DNA of 7,386 bases from Candidatus Omnitrophota bacterium (GCA_017987425.1 JAGNTT010000093.1:1-7386); one strand, 5' to 3'. Numbered from the stretch's first letter, positions 1 to 6,310 are shown. Numbers and translations are program-made. The notes: generated by a model from the sequence alone, not told the origin.

Positions 1-2
1 GC

Positions 3-170
3 TACGAATCGGGCAGCAAGAGATTGCATGTCCACTTTGTTTCGACTGAGAAATATATCTATCAAGGTGTTCCCAGGATCATTCATGCCCGCTTGATGAG
101 GGCTCATTCCATAGACATTTATTTTGCAGAAGAAATCAAAGATAAATACAGGCACACTGAAATATATTAA
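3..170 (+). CDS. C-terminal fragment of an unrecognised protein
   Basis: An open frame enters from the left edge and runs 55 codons to a TAA at 168-170. The other two plus frames are closed by stops within the first 100 bases. The visible tail is mixed basic and aromatic, with segments such as RLHVHFVSTEKYIYQG and a charged end (EEIKDKYRHTEIY). It shows no membrane segment and no motif I can assign. The frame is followed after 51 nt by a repeat-associated terminator in the same orientation, which supports a real gene end here. Function unknown; only the 3' part is inside the window. Confidence 0.6.
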   Translation, partial: YESGSKRLHVHFVSTEKYIYQGVPRIIHARLMRAHSIDIYFAEEIKDKYRHTEIY

Positions 171-220
171 TCCCCAATGGATCCGGTTGAAGCCGTCAAA
201 CAGGTTCTAATTTGGCAAAG

Positions 221-285
221 CCAGCGGCCCCATAATTCGTTACTTTCAAATTAAAAAGGACAGTCTAAATCAGACTGTCCTTTTT
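221..285 (+). repeat. Intergenic repeat element, copy 1 (30-nt head plus terminator hairpin)
   Basis: The 30 bases at 221-250 match 7199-7228 at 27 of 30 positions with no gap. In both places a hairpin whose left arm contains GGACAGT follows within a few bases. The core CATAATTCGTTAC (231-243) is identical in both copies. Both copies lie just downstream of a gene stop in the same orientation. This copy has the intact, perfectly paired hairpin. It looks like a dispersed intergenic element that supplies a transcription terminator; its family is not one I recognise. Confidence 0.7.
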
Positions 286-290
286 ATTTG
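253..290 (+). terminator. Rho-independent terminator with perfect 14-bp stem
   Basis: The arms at 253-266 and 272-285 are perfect complements around a 5-nt loop. The right arm ends in a T run that continues to about 289 with one A. The left arm begins with an A run, so the hairpin could also terminate transcription coming from the right. It closes the gene ending at 170 and insulates the downstream operon. Confidence 0.9.
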
Positions 291-517
291 CCAAAGAATA
301 TTAGAACAACGGATTATGCGCTCGGCCTCCTGTAGAAGAGGACGAATGCATGGATCACATCGGGCTGACTTTTATTTGCGTTTAACACGGTGTGTAAATG
401 TCTCAAGTATATTGGTTTATGGTTTCCTGTTCATTTTAACGCTTCCGGGCACTTGACAGTGGTCATTTTATCGGACATCCTTAAAACAGGAGAAACAGGA
501 AGAACGGGATATACGGG
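286..517. other. Gene-free leader upstream of the signalling operon
   Basis: This stretch holds no convincing gene. A 46-codon frame at 316-456 has no ribosome binding site and is not called. Visible elements are an ACAC-GGT-GTGT inverted repeat near 385-395, a TATATT box at 408-413 without a matching -35, a TTGACA box at 453-458, and the 9-nt tandem units at 483-518. The leader is long enough to carry the operon promoter and regulator sites. Confidence 0.5.
453..481 (+). promoter_or_regulatory. Possible operon promoter with consensus -35 and poor -10
   Basis: A perfect TTGACA lies at 453-458. A 17-nt spacer places the -10 at 476-481 (CATCCT), which is a weak match to TATAAT. The -35 overlaps an inverted repeat TGAC-AGTG-GTCA (454-465). 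A weak -10 with an operator-like repeat would fit an activator-dependent or autoregulated promoter, but the match is not strong enough to be firm. Confidence 0.3.
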
Positions 518-518
518 A
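483..518 (+). repeat. Four imperfect 9-nt tandem units in the operon leader
   Basis: Units at 483-491, 492-500, 501-509 and 510-518 read AAAACAGGA, GAAACAGGA, AGAACGGGA and TATACGGGA. Each carries a purine-rich CRGGA core that resembles a ribosome binding site. The third core sits 8 nt before the ATG at 518 and the fourth 8 nt before the ATG at 527. The array therefore overlaps the translation start region of the first operon gene. Confidence 0.6.
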
Positions 519-928
519 TGTTCAGAATGAATGGGCTGCCTATGACGAAAATTCTCTTGGTTGAAGATGATCGCGAGCTGGCCGGTTTGACCAAAATAGT
601 CCTTGTGAAAAAGGGATATAACGTAGATGTTGTTTATGACGGTCTGTTGGTTATGGATGAAGTTAAGAAACAAAGGCCGGATTTGATCCTTATGGATTTT
701 ATGTTGCCGCAATTTAATGGCGGGGATGCCGTTAAAGCTTTGCGAAAAGATCCTGTGTCGAGGGATATTCCCGTTGTATTTCTGACCGCGCTCATTTCCA
801 GCGAAGAGGGTCTGGAGGATGTCGGCATTAACATAGAGGGAAGCAATTACAAGACTTTGGGCAAGCCGTATGATATTGAGCATTTGGTCAAAGTCGTTGA
901 GAAAGCCTTGCTAAAGATCGGGAGATAG
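518..928 (+). CDS. Single-domain response regulator (receiver only)
   Basis: This is a stand-alone receiver of the CheY type with no output domain, so it should act as a phosphoryl carrier or protein-binding switch in the cytoplasm. Counting from 518, the acidic cluster is E16-D17-D18, the phospho-acceptor Asp is D60 in LMDFMLP, the switch Thr is T90 in FLTA, and the conserved Lys is K116 in LGKPYD. All catalytic residues are present. The start is uncertain. The ATGs at 518 and 527 each have a CGGGA core 8 nt upstream, while the ATG at 542 (MTKILLVEDD) gives the typical family N-terminus but lacks a good ribosome site. The next gene starts 4 nt after the stop. The position at the head of a kinase operon makes the two operon kinases the likely partners (inference). 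Confidence 0.92.
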   Translation: MFRMNGLPMTKILLVEDDRELAGLTKIVLVKKGYNVDVVYDGLLVMDEVKKQRPDLILMDFMLPQFNGGDAVKALRKDPVSRDIPVVFLTALISSEEGLEDVGINIEGSNYKTLGKPYDIEHLVKVVEKALLKIGR

Positions 929-932
929 TAAC

Positions 933-1523
933 GTGAACAAGAACACACTAACCACTTATGAAATCGCAGAACATTGCCAGGTCACACCGCGGACCGCGAT
1001 TCAGTGGATTAATGAAGGCAAACTAAAGGCCTTTCGCACGCCCGGAAATCACAGCCGGGTCACTCACGACGAATTTCTCAATTTTCTAAGAAAATTTGAA
1101 ATCCCTGTGCCTGAACAATTTCTTCATTTGGTTAAGACCGATAAAAAGCGTGTCCTTATTGTTGATGACGATAAAAGTATGGTGAAGGTCATCAAAAATT
1201 TTTTTATAAAAGAAAAGATATACGATTTGGAAGTCGCTTACGACGGGTTTGAAGCTGGTGAAAAGTTTGTCAGTTTCAAGCCTGATTTGATCATTCTGGA
1301 CATCAGGATGCCGGGATTGGACGGGTATAAGGTTTGTTCCCGCATACGCAGCAACCCTGAAAACAAGAAAGTCAGAATATTTTTTATTTCAGGGACTATG
1401 GATCCTGAAACCGTCGATCGTATAACTAAACTAGGCGCCGACGGTTATCTCCTAAAACCATTTAAAATCAATGAACTCAAAACAAAGGTTACCGCATTGT
1501 TTGAGGAAAAAGGAGAATTATGA
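933..1523 (+). CDS. HTH-receiver response regulator (MerR/excisionase-like DNA binding domain N-terminal)
   Basis: This protein of 196 residues has the reverse of the usual response-regulator order. A helix-turn-helix of the MerR/excisionase (HTH_17) type fills about residues 6-52, with a wing-like segment RTPGNHSRV. A linker of about 20 residues follows, then a receiver at 71-192. Receiver residues visible are D78-D79-D80, phospho-acceptor D123 in ILDIRMPG, S153 at the Ser/Thr switch position, and K175 in LLKPF. The GTG start at 933 has GGGAG at 920-924, 8 nt upstream, inside the end of the previous gene; the next gene overlaps by 4 nt (ATGA). It is the only protein of the seven-gene operon with a recognisable DNA-binding domain, so it is the probable transcriptional output and may autoregulate the operon (inference). 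Confidence 0.92.
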   Translation: MNKNTLTTYEIAEHCQVTPRTAIQWINEGKLKAFRTPGNHSRVTHDEFLNFLRKFEIPVPEQFLHLVKTDKKRVLIVDDDKSMVKVIKNFFIKEKIYDLEVAYDGFEAGEKFVSFKPDLIILDIRMPGLDGYKVCSRIRSNPENKKVRIFFISGTMDPETVDRITKLGADGYLLKPFKINELKTKVTALFEEKGEL

Positions 1524-2173
1524 TAGCCGGACACCATGCAGCACTCCAATTCAGACTGCCCAAGAATGTCTTTGTTTTATTGCTTGGTATTGTATGGGTC
1601 TTTTCAGTCGGTTTTGGATTTTCCAAACTATACAATTATGAATATAAATTCGGGACGACCGGTCAGCTGGCAACGCAATGGCCTTCGGATTCCGTCATCG
1701 CGCCGCGTAAGAATTTTTTTAGGCTGGTGATGGTTGCTCATCCGCACTGTCCTTGTACAAAGGCCAGCATCGGCGAATTGGCAATGATTATGGCCAAGGC
1801 GCAGGGCAAGGCAGAAGCTTATGTGCTCTTTATACAACCTAAAGAATTCGATCGTTCATGGGTGGAGTCCGATTTGTTCAAGTCGGCGGCTCAGATTCCG
1901 GGCGTTCAGGCGATTGTCGACCATGATGGTGTGCAAGCCGGCTTATTCGGTGGTACAACATCCGGACAGACATTTCTATATGACCAGAAAGGACGGCTCG
2001 TTTTTATGGGTGGTATCACTGCGTCACGAGGTCATTCGGGAGATAATAAAGGCCGCGCCAATGTTATTGCTTTGGTTAACGGTTACAAAGTGGACGATCA
2101 TACGACGCCATTTTTTGGTTGTCTGTTAAAGAGTGGAAGCAAAAACCAGATAGCCAGAACGAAGGGAAATTAG
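1520..2173 (+). CDS. Membrane-anchored thioredoxin-fold protein, RedB-like
   Basis: The protein has 217 residues. A short basic N-terminus and one hydrophobic segment at about 17-36 suggest an N-terminal anchor, with the rest outside the cytoplasmic membrane. A thioredoxin-like domain follows. Its core shows MVAHPHCPCTKAS with a CxC pair (C77, C79) instead of the usual CxxC, then GELAMIMA, a GLFGGTTSGQT segment and FMGGITASRGHSGDN. A third Cys, C201, sits in a conserved-looking PFFGC tail motif. The pattern resembles proteins annotated RedB in Myxococcus and Planctomycetes, recognised from memory. AGGAG at 1511-1515 precedes the ATG, which overlaps the upstream stop; the downstream kinase starts one base after its stop. 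Tight coupling to a membrane kinase suggests a periplasmic redox or metal sensor partner (inference). The true activity is unknown. Confidence 0.8.
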   Translation: MIAGHHAALQFRLPKNVFVLLLGIVWVFSVGFGFSKLYNYEYKFGTTGQLATQWPSDSVIAPRKNFFRLVMVAHPHCPCTKASIGELAMIMAKAQGKAEAYVLFIQPKEFDRSWVESDLFKSAAQIPGVQAIVDHDGVQAGLFGGTTSGQTFLYDQKGRLVFMGGITASRGHSGDNKGRANVIALVNGYKVDDHTTPFFGCLLKSGSKNQIARTKGN

Positions 2174-2174
2174 C

Positions 2175-3662
2175 ATGTCGGACGATCAAACAAAAATCGA
2201 ACATAGAACTGCTGAACTGCTGCATGCGGCACAAGACGGGGTCTACCGCAGTACTGACCGGCTGTTTGTCAAGCTGATGATCTTTCAATGGTTGTTCGGT
2301 ATTCTTATCGCCTGGACAGTGTCGCCGAAAGCCTGGGCGGGGAGCGTCAGCGGTGTTCATTTTCATGTTTGGGCCGCCATATTTCTAGGAGGGGTCATCC
2401 TTTTTCTGCCGATCGTGTTGGGAATATGGAGACCCGGTAAAGTATATACACGGCATTTGATTGCCGTGGCGCAAATGTTATATTGCGCGCTCTTGGTTCA
2501 CCTGACAGGCGGAAGAATTGAGACGCATTTTCAGATCTTCGGTGTATTGGCCTTTCTCGCTTTTTATCGTGACTGGAGAGTTTTAATTACCGCAACGGTG
2601 GTCACTACCCTGGATCATTGGCTGCGCGGTGTTTATTGGCCTGAATCCATATTCGGTGTTTTGACTGCAAGTCATTTCAGATGGATGGAGCATGCGGCCT
2701 GGGTCATCTTCGAAGACATTATTCTGATCAGGACTTGTATCCGGGGATTCTTTGAAATGAAAAAGATTGCTCAGGATAAGGCGCAGCTGGAATCCACCTA
2801 TGATCAGCTTAAGAATGCCATGAGTGAATTGCAGAGTACGAATATGCAGCTTGTTCAATCGGAGAAAATGGCTTCAATCGGACAGTTGGCGGCCGGCGTG
2901 GCGCACGAGATCAATAATCCCGTCGGTTTTATTAGCAATAATATGGAGATACTGGAACAGTATTCTGCGGATTATGCCAAGGTTATGCGGATGGTCGAGG
3001 GCTTAAAGGCTGCCATTGATGAAGGAAATCTGGATAAAGCCAAGGCCACTGTTACTGAAATGAAAAAATTTGAAGAGGAAATTAACTTGGACTTCGTCAT
3101 CAGCGATATCGGCACATTGTTGCAGCATAATCATCGCGGTCTTGAAAGGATCCGGAAGATCGTCATGGACCTGCGCACATTTGCCCGGGAAGATACCGGG
3201 GTTATGGATTTGGTCAAAGTAGAGGAAGTCATCGACAGCATTTTGAGCATTGTGCATAACGAACTCAAATATAAAGCCGAGTTAATAAAGAATTATGGCG
3301 ACACGCCGCAGATCAAGTGCGCTTCCCAGAAATTGGGACAGGTTTTTATCAATTTGTTGATTAATGCCATCCATTCCATCAAGGAACACGGGACGATTAC
3401 GGTCAAAACATATCTGCAAGGGGATTACGTTGGTGTAGAAATTACAGATACCGGAAGCGGAATCGAAGAGAAGAATTTGAAAAAGATATTCGACCCGTTT
3501 TTTACAACAAAACCTATCGGTCAAGGAACTGGGCTGGGCTTGAGCATCAGCTATGAGATCATCAAGAAACACGGCGGGGAAATCAAAGTGAAATCCGAGA
3601 TCGGACAGGGAACAACATTTACGATTCTGTTGCCGGTGATCTCGCAGGGCGCGAATATTTAA
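2175..3662 (+). CDS. Multi-pass membrane sensor histidine kinase
   Basis: The protein has 495 residues. The N-terminal half carries about six hydrophobic segments (roughly 32-50, 65-85, 92-110, 119-131, 136-148, 172-190). The loops carry striking motifs: GGRIETHF (112-119), AFYRDWR (129-135), DHWLRG (147-152) and WMEHAAWVIFED (170-181), rich in His, Trp and acidic residues. A coiled coil (about 195-230) leads into the dimerisation domain with phospho-acceptor H244 in GVAHEINNP. The ATPase domain shows an N box around N397, DTGSGI at 425-430, FDPFFTTK at 439-446 and GTGLGL at 451-456. The helical region after H244 is long, with about 150 residues before the N box. All kinase residues are intact. 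AAGGGA lies 7 nt before the start. Probable partners are the receivers of the same operon and the RedB-like protein encoded one base upstream. Confidence 0.93.
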   Translation: MSDDQTKIEHRTAELLHAAQDGVYRSTDRLFVKLMIFQWLFGILIAWTVSPKAWAGSVSGVHFHVWAAIFLGGVILFLPIVLGIWRPGKVYTRHLIAVAQMLYCALLVHLTGGRIETHFQIFGVLAFLAFYRDWRVLITATVVTTLDHWLRGVYWPESIFGVLTASHFRWMEHAAWVIFEDIILIRTCIRGFFEMKKIAQDKAQLESTYDQLKNAMSELQSTNMQLVQSEKMASIGQLAAGVAHEINNPVGFISNNMEILEQYSADYAKVMRMVEGLKAAIDEGNLDKAKATVTEMKKFEEEINLDFVISDIGTLLQHNHRGLERIRKIVMDLRTFAREDTGVMDLVKVEEVIDSILSIVHNELKYKAELIKNYGDTPQIKCASQKLGQVFINLLINAIHSIKEHGTITVKTYLQGDYVGVEITDTGSGIEEKNLKKIFDPFFTTKPIGQGTGLGLSISYEIIKKHGGEIKVKSEIGQGTTFTILLPVISQGANI

Positions 3663-3671
3663 GGAGGCCAT

Positions 3672-4145
3672 ATGAAAGAATTTGATACCAAGAATGTCGA
3701 GAAAAGATTAAAGAGCGTCAAGGCCGTGGACATCATGTCCCGTTTTGCCATCACGATCAAGGAAAACGAGACGGTCGCTAATTTATCGCATTTGATGCTG
3801 CGTTTTAAAATCAGCGGTGTTCCGGTTGTAACTAAAAATGGAGATATCTGCGGGATCGTGACATCCACCGATCTGTTTAATTTAATGAAATTTGTTTTCA
3901 AGAGCATGGAGGGCGGCGGCATACCGGCGAATTATAATGAAATGCCCGTCAGCCAGCTGATGACGAAAGACGTCGTCACAATCACCGAAGAAACTACGCT
4001 CTATGAAATCATGGATATTATGTGCTCCAGGAATATTCATACGCTGCCCGTCATGGTGTTAACCAAGAAGGATATTGTGGGCGTCATCGGACGGCGGGAC
4101 ATCCTTAATGCGTTTTATGTCGGAAGAGCGGGAGACGCCAAATGA
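3672..4145 (+). CDS. Tandem CBS-domain protein
   Basis: The protein has 157 residues and is almost entirely a pair of CBS domains. The first spans about 17-75, with IMSRFAITIKENETV, the ISGVPVV strand and GIVTSTDLF. The second spans about 93-150, with LMTKDVVTI, IHTLPVM and GVIGRRDIL. CBS pairs of this kind (Bateman modules) generally bind adenosine-containing ligands such as AMP, ATP or S-adenosylmethionine. The T-S-T-D and G-R-R-D turns sit where ligand-contact residues usually lie. No catalytic domain is fused, so it probably acts by binding a partner. AAGGAGG (3661-3667) is a strong ribosome site 4 nt before the ATG, and the next kinase overlaps its stop by ATGA. Coupling to the soluble kinase suggests it supplies an energy-status input to the phosphorelay (inference). 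Confidence 0.9.
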   Translation: MKEFDTKNVEKRLKSVKAVDIMSRFAITIKENETVANLSHLMLRFKISGVPVVTKNGDICGIVTSTDLFNLMKFVFKSMEGGGIPANYNEMPVSQLMTKDVVTITEETTLYEIMDIMCSRNIHTLPVMVLTKKDIVGVIGRRDILNAFYVGRAGDAK

Positions 4146-5290
4146 GCAAAGAGATTCAGATATTGTTTCTAGACGACGAAGAAAGCATTATCGACGGAAT
4201 GCAGCGCCTTTTTATGCGAGAACCATACGGCATTGCGGCCACTACCCAAGTCGACAAGGCCCGGGAGATTCTTGCGAAAGAAAAGATCAAGGTAATTGTC
4301 AGCGACCAGCGCATGCCGCAGATTTCCGGCGTGAAATTCCTGCGAGAGGTCAAAGAACAGTATCCCGACGTATTGAGGATTCTTTTTACGGGATATACGG
4401 ATTTTTCAGCGGCTGAGGAGGCGATCAATTTAGGCGAGGTCTACCGTTTCGTCAGCAAGCCCTGGAAGACTGCGGAATTGTTATCCACCATTCGTCAGTC
4501 CATTGAACATTACGATTTGCTGGCTCAGGCCAAGGCGCACAAAGAAGAGATCGAATTGACCAATAAAAAGCTGAAGACAATGTATGAAATACAGAAAGAG
4601 TTTACCTCGACTGTTTCGCATGAATTAAGGACTCCTTTGGCGTCAATCAAAACGGCCATAGATCTTGTAGTAAAGAAAATGGTCGGAGATATCAATAGTG
4701 AACAGGAAGAGGTTTTAGGACGTGCTAAAAGCAACGTCGATCGTCTGAAGCGGTTGATCGACGATATTCTGGATTTAACCAAAATGGAATCCGGTAAATT
4801 ACATATGAATTTTATGATGAATGATCTTCATCAGTTGATTCAGAGCGTTGCCGAGTCGCAAAAGGATGTTGCTCAGAGCCGAGGCTTGTCTATCAAACTG
4901 GAATTGGATAATGATGTCCCTAAAATTCCTTTTGACAGCGACCGTTTGATCCAGGTGCTGAACAATTTATTAAATAATGGCATCAAGTTCACCAAAGAAG
5001 GCGGAATCACCATACGGACGCACAATAAATCTCAGGAAAATAATGTGGTAGTAAGCATTCAGGACACGGGTAAGGGTATTGCCGAGGAAGATCTTCCTAA
5101 GCTCTTTCAAAAGTTTCAGCAGATTGAATCTGGACATGAAAATGAAGAGGGCGGCACAGGGCTGGGATTGGCGATTTGTAAAGAAATCATTGCCAGGCAC
5201 GGGGGAAAGATATGGGCCGAATCTAAACCTGGAGAAGGAACCACGTTTAATTTTATACTTCCCATCCAAGAACGGAGGATTGTTCCATGA
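4142..5290 (+). CDS. Soluble hybrid histidine kinase with N-terminal receiver
   Basis: The protein has 382 residues, with no signal peptide or membrane segment. A receiver (about 5-122) carries D11-D12-E13, phospho-acceptor D55 in VSDQRMPQISG, T83 in LFTGYTD and K106 in VSKPW. This resembles the RpfG-type receiver subfamily with its Q-R-M-P and KPW motifs. A coiled coil (about 125-152) connects to the dimerisation domain with H160 in SHELRTPL. The ATPase domain follows, with an N box around N279, DTGKGI at 308-313, a QKFQQ segment at 323-327 and GGTGLGLA at 337-344. The usual Ala after the N-box Asn is Gly (NNGIKFT). There is no separate sensor domain, so phosphorylation of D55 by another kinase probably gates its activity. 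GGGAG (4130-4134) lies 7 nt before the ATG; both ends overlap neighbours by 4 nt. Confidence 0.93.
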   Translation: MSKEIQILFLDDEESIIDGMQRLFMREPYGIAATTQVDKAREILAKEKIKVIVSDQRMPQISGVKFLREVKEQYPDVLRILFTGYTDFSAAEEAINLGEVYRFVSKPWKTAELLSTIRQSIEHYDLLAQAKAHKEEIELTNKKLKTMYEIQKEFTSTVSHELRTPLASIKTAIDLVVKKMVGDINSEQEEVLGRAKSNVDRLKRLIDDILDLTKMESGKLHMNFMMNDLHQLIQSVAESQKDVAQSRGLSIKLELDNDVPKIPFDSDRLIQVLNNLLNNGIKFTKEGGITIRTHNKSQENNVVVSIQDTGKGIAEEDLPKLFQKFQQIESGHENEEGGTGLGLAICKEIIARHGGKIWAESKPGEGTTFNFILPIQERRIVP

Positions 5291-6075
5291 GCAACGCAAA
5301 GAAGATATTGGTGATCGACGACGAAATCGATCTGCAGCAACTGATTAAAATGACTTTGAAATACAAAGGTTATGATGTCCTGACTGCCAATAATGGATTG
5401 GAAGGCCTAGCCGCGCTCGAAACTTTGAGGCCTGATTTGATCATCCTTGATATGAATATGCCCAAAATGGGCGGAGTCGAGTTTTATCAAAGGATCTGTA
5501 ATAAGCTGGGTCAGCCGCAATATCCGGTTCTCGTCTTAACGGCTCGCGCCAACATGGAGCAGCTTTTTAGAGAATTTAATATTGATGGATTTATGGCCAA
5601 GCCCTTTGAGATTGATGATTTGCTCAAAGAAGTTGAAATGATCATTGCCAAGAGATCCGCGGAGAATGAAAGGGTGAAACCTTTATTGGCAGGCGGACCG
5701 AAGAAAATATGTATCATTGAGAATGACCGTAATGTGCTGAACAATATCGGTTCCGTATTTCTGAGCGATGGGTTTGTGGTCAATCCTGCCGGCAGCGGAA
5801 CAGAAGGGATCGAAAAGGTATTTAATAATATTCCTGACATCGCTTTGGTTAAATTAAGTCTTCCGGACATTTCCGGCGATATGGTTATACTTAAGCTGAA
5901 AATGATGGCCAAGACCCAGGATGTGAAGTGTATTTTATATACTGAAAAAGGGATTGTCAGCGGGACCATTGCGCAGAAAATCAGCGAGAAAAAAGGGATT
6001 GATTGTTTTGTTGATTTAAACGCTCCTCAAGATCTGCTGGATGTCGTCAATGAACTCTTAAAGCAAACGCCTTAA
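5287..6075 (+). CDS. Double receiver protein with degenerate second receiver
   Basis: The protein has 262 residues in two receiver-fold domains and no output domain. The first (about 5-123) is complete: D11-D12-E13, phospho-acceptor D55 in IILDMNMPK, T85 in LVLTA and K105 in MAKPF. A linker of about 15 residues follows. The second (about 138-258) keeps the fold pattern, with E145-N146-D147 and T219 in ILYT. It has Lys (K189) at the phospho-acceptor position in IALVKLSLPDISG, and the conserved Lys of the last strand is lost (FVDLNAP). The second domain therefore cannot be phosphorylated in the normal way and is probably a protein-interaction or allosteric module. GGAGG (5274-5278) is 8 nt upstream and the ATG overlaps the kinase stop. 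This is the last gene of the operon, and the kinase just upstream is its most likely phosphodonor (inference). Confidence 0.92.
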   Translation: MSNAKKILVIDDEIDLQQLIKMTLKYKGYDVLTANNGLEGLAALETLRPDLIILDMNMPKMGGVEFYQRICNKLGQPQYPVLVLTARANMEQLFREFNIDGFMAKPFEIDDLLKEVEMIIAKRSAENERVKPLLAGGPKKICIIENDRNVLNNIGSVFLSDGFVVNPAGSGTEGIEKVFNNIPDIALVKLSLPDISGDMVILKLKMMAKTQDVKCILYTEKGIVSGTIAQKISEKKGIDCFVDLNAPQDLLDVVNELLKQTP

Positions 6076-6219
6076 TTTTATAATGTCCATACGAGGAAGG
6101 TAATTTTGTTCTAAGTTTGTATATCAGAGGCGTTCATACCTTAGCGTCCCTTTTAAGACTAGACCAGGAAGACAAATAAGATATTCCCCATGTCAATGGG
6201 GTGCAGGCCTCAGATGTAT
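6076..6219. other. Operon 3' untranslated region, possible small RNA
   Basis: No gene is visible. A TATAAT box at 6079-6084 lies 3 nt after the operon stop but has no good -35. A 6-bp hairpin CCCCAT-GTCA-ATGGGG (6186-6201) lacks a T tail and is not itself a terminator. The region ends in the strong terminator at 6220-6260. It is either a plain 3' tail of the operon mRNA or a short RNA of about 170 nt. Confidence 0.4.
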
Positions 6220-6260
6220 AACCTTTTATAAGGTTCGTTATCCTTGTAAAAGGTTTTTTT
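6220..6260 (+). terminator. Rho-independent terminator of the signalling operon
   Basis: The arms at 6220-6233 and 6242-6255 pair over 14 bp with a single G-U wobble and an 8-nt loop, followed by five more T residues to 6260. The next promoter begins at 6262, so the two transcription units are separated with almost no spare sequence. Confidence 0.88.
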
Positions 6261-6261
6261 A

Positions 6262-6290
6262 TTGACATTGGTTTCCTAGGAAACTAAACT
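6262..6290 (+). promoter_or_regulatory. Sigma-70-type promoter of the marR-DUF1398 unit
   Basis: The -35 is a perfect TTGACA (6262-6267). The spacer is exactly 17 nt (6268-6284) and the -10 is TAAACT (6285-6290), four of six consensus positions. The start of transcription is expected near 6297. The whole second half of the spacer is a palindromic operator. Confidence 0.8.
6271..6284. promoter_or_regulatory. Perfect 14-bp palindromic operator, probably for the MarR-family repressor
   Basis: GTTTCCTAGGAAAC is its own reverse complement and abuts the -10 box, filling the promoter spacer. MarR-family proteins bind such palindromes as dimers, and binding here would block RNA polymerase. Its place directly upstream of a MarR gene implies autorepression; that the adjacent protein binds it is inference. 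Confidence 0.8.
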
Positions 6291-6310
6291 TTTGGCGGAT
6301 GCTTAATTCG

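Noticed and set aside
421..428. GGTTTCCT, identical to half of the MarR operator plus one flanking base
   Set aside because: The second half-site is absent, so it is not a convincing binding site for the same regulator.
316..456. Plus-strand 46-codon frame with a hydrophobic C-terminal stretch in the leader
   Set aside because: No ribosome binding site or promoter at a useful distance, and the arginine-rich start is unlike a normal small membrane protein.
431..883. Minus-strand 150-codon open frame opposite the first receiver gene
   Set aside because: It lies antisense to a clear receiver domain with all motifs, has no family-like sequence, and its proline/valine repeats simply mirror the 9-nt tandem units on the plus strand.
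3282..3671. Minus-strand 129-codon frame opposite the kinase ATPase domain
   Set aside because: Shadow of a conserved coding region; no independent start signals or recognisable protein.
6186..6201. CCCCAT/ATGGGG hairpin as a terminator or riboswitch
   Set aside because: No T tail follows, the stem is only 6 bp, and no known riboswitch core is visible; the downstream 14-bp stem is the real terminator.
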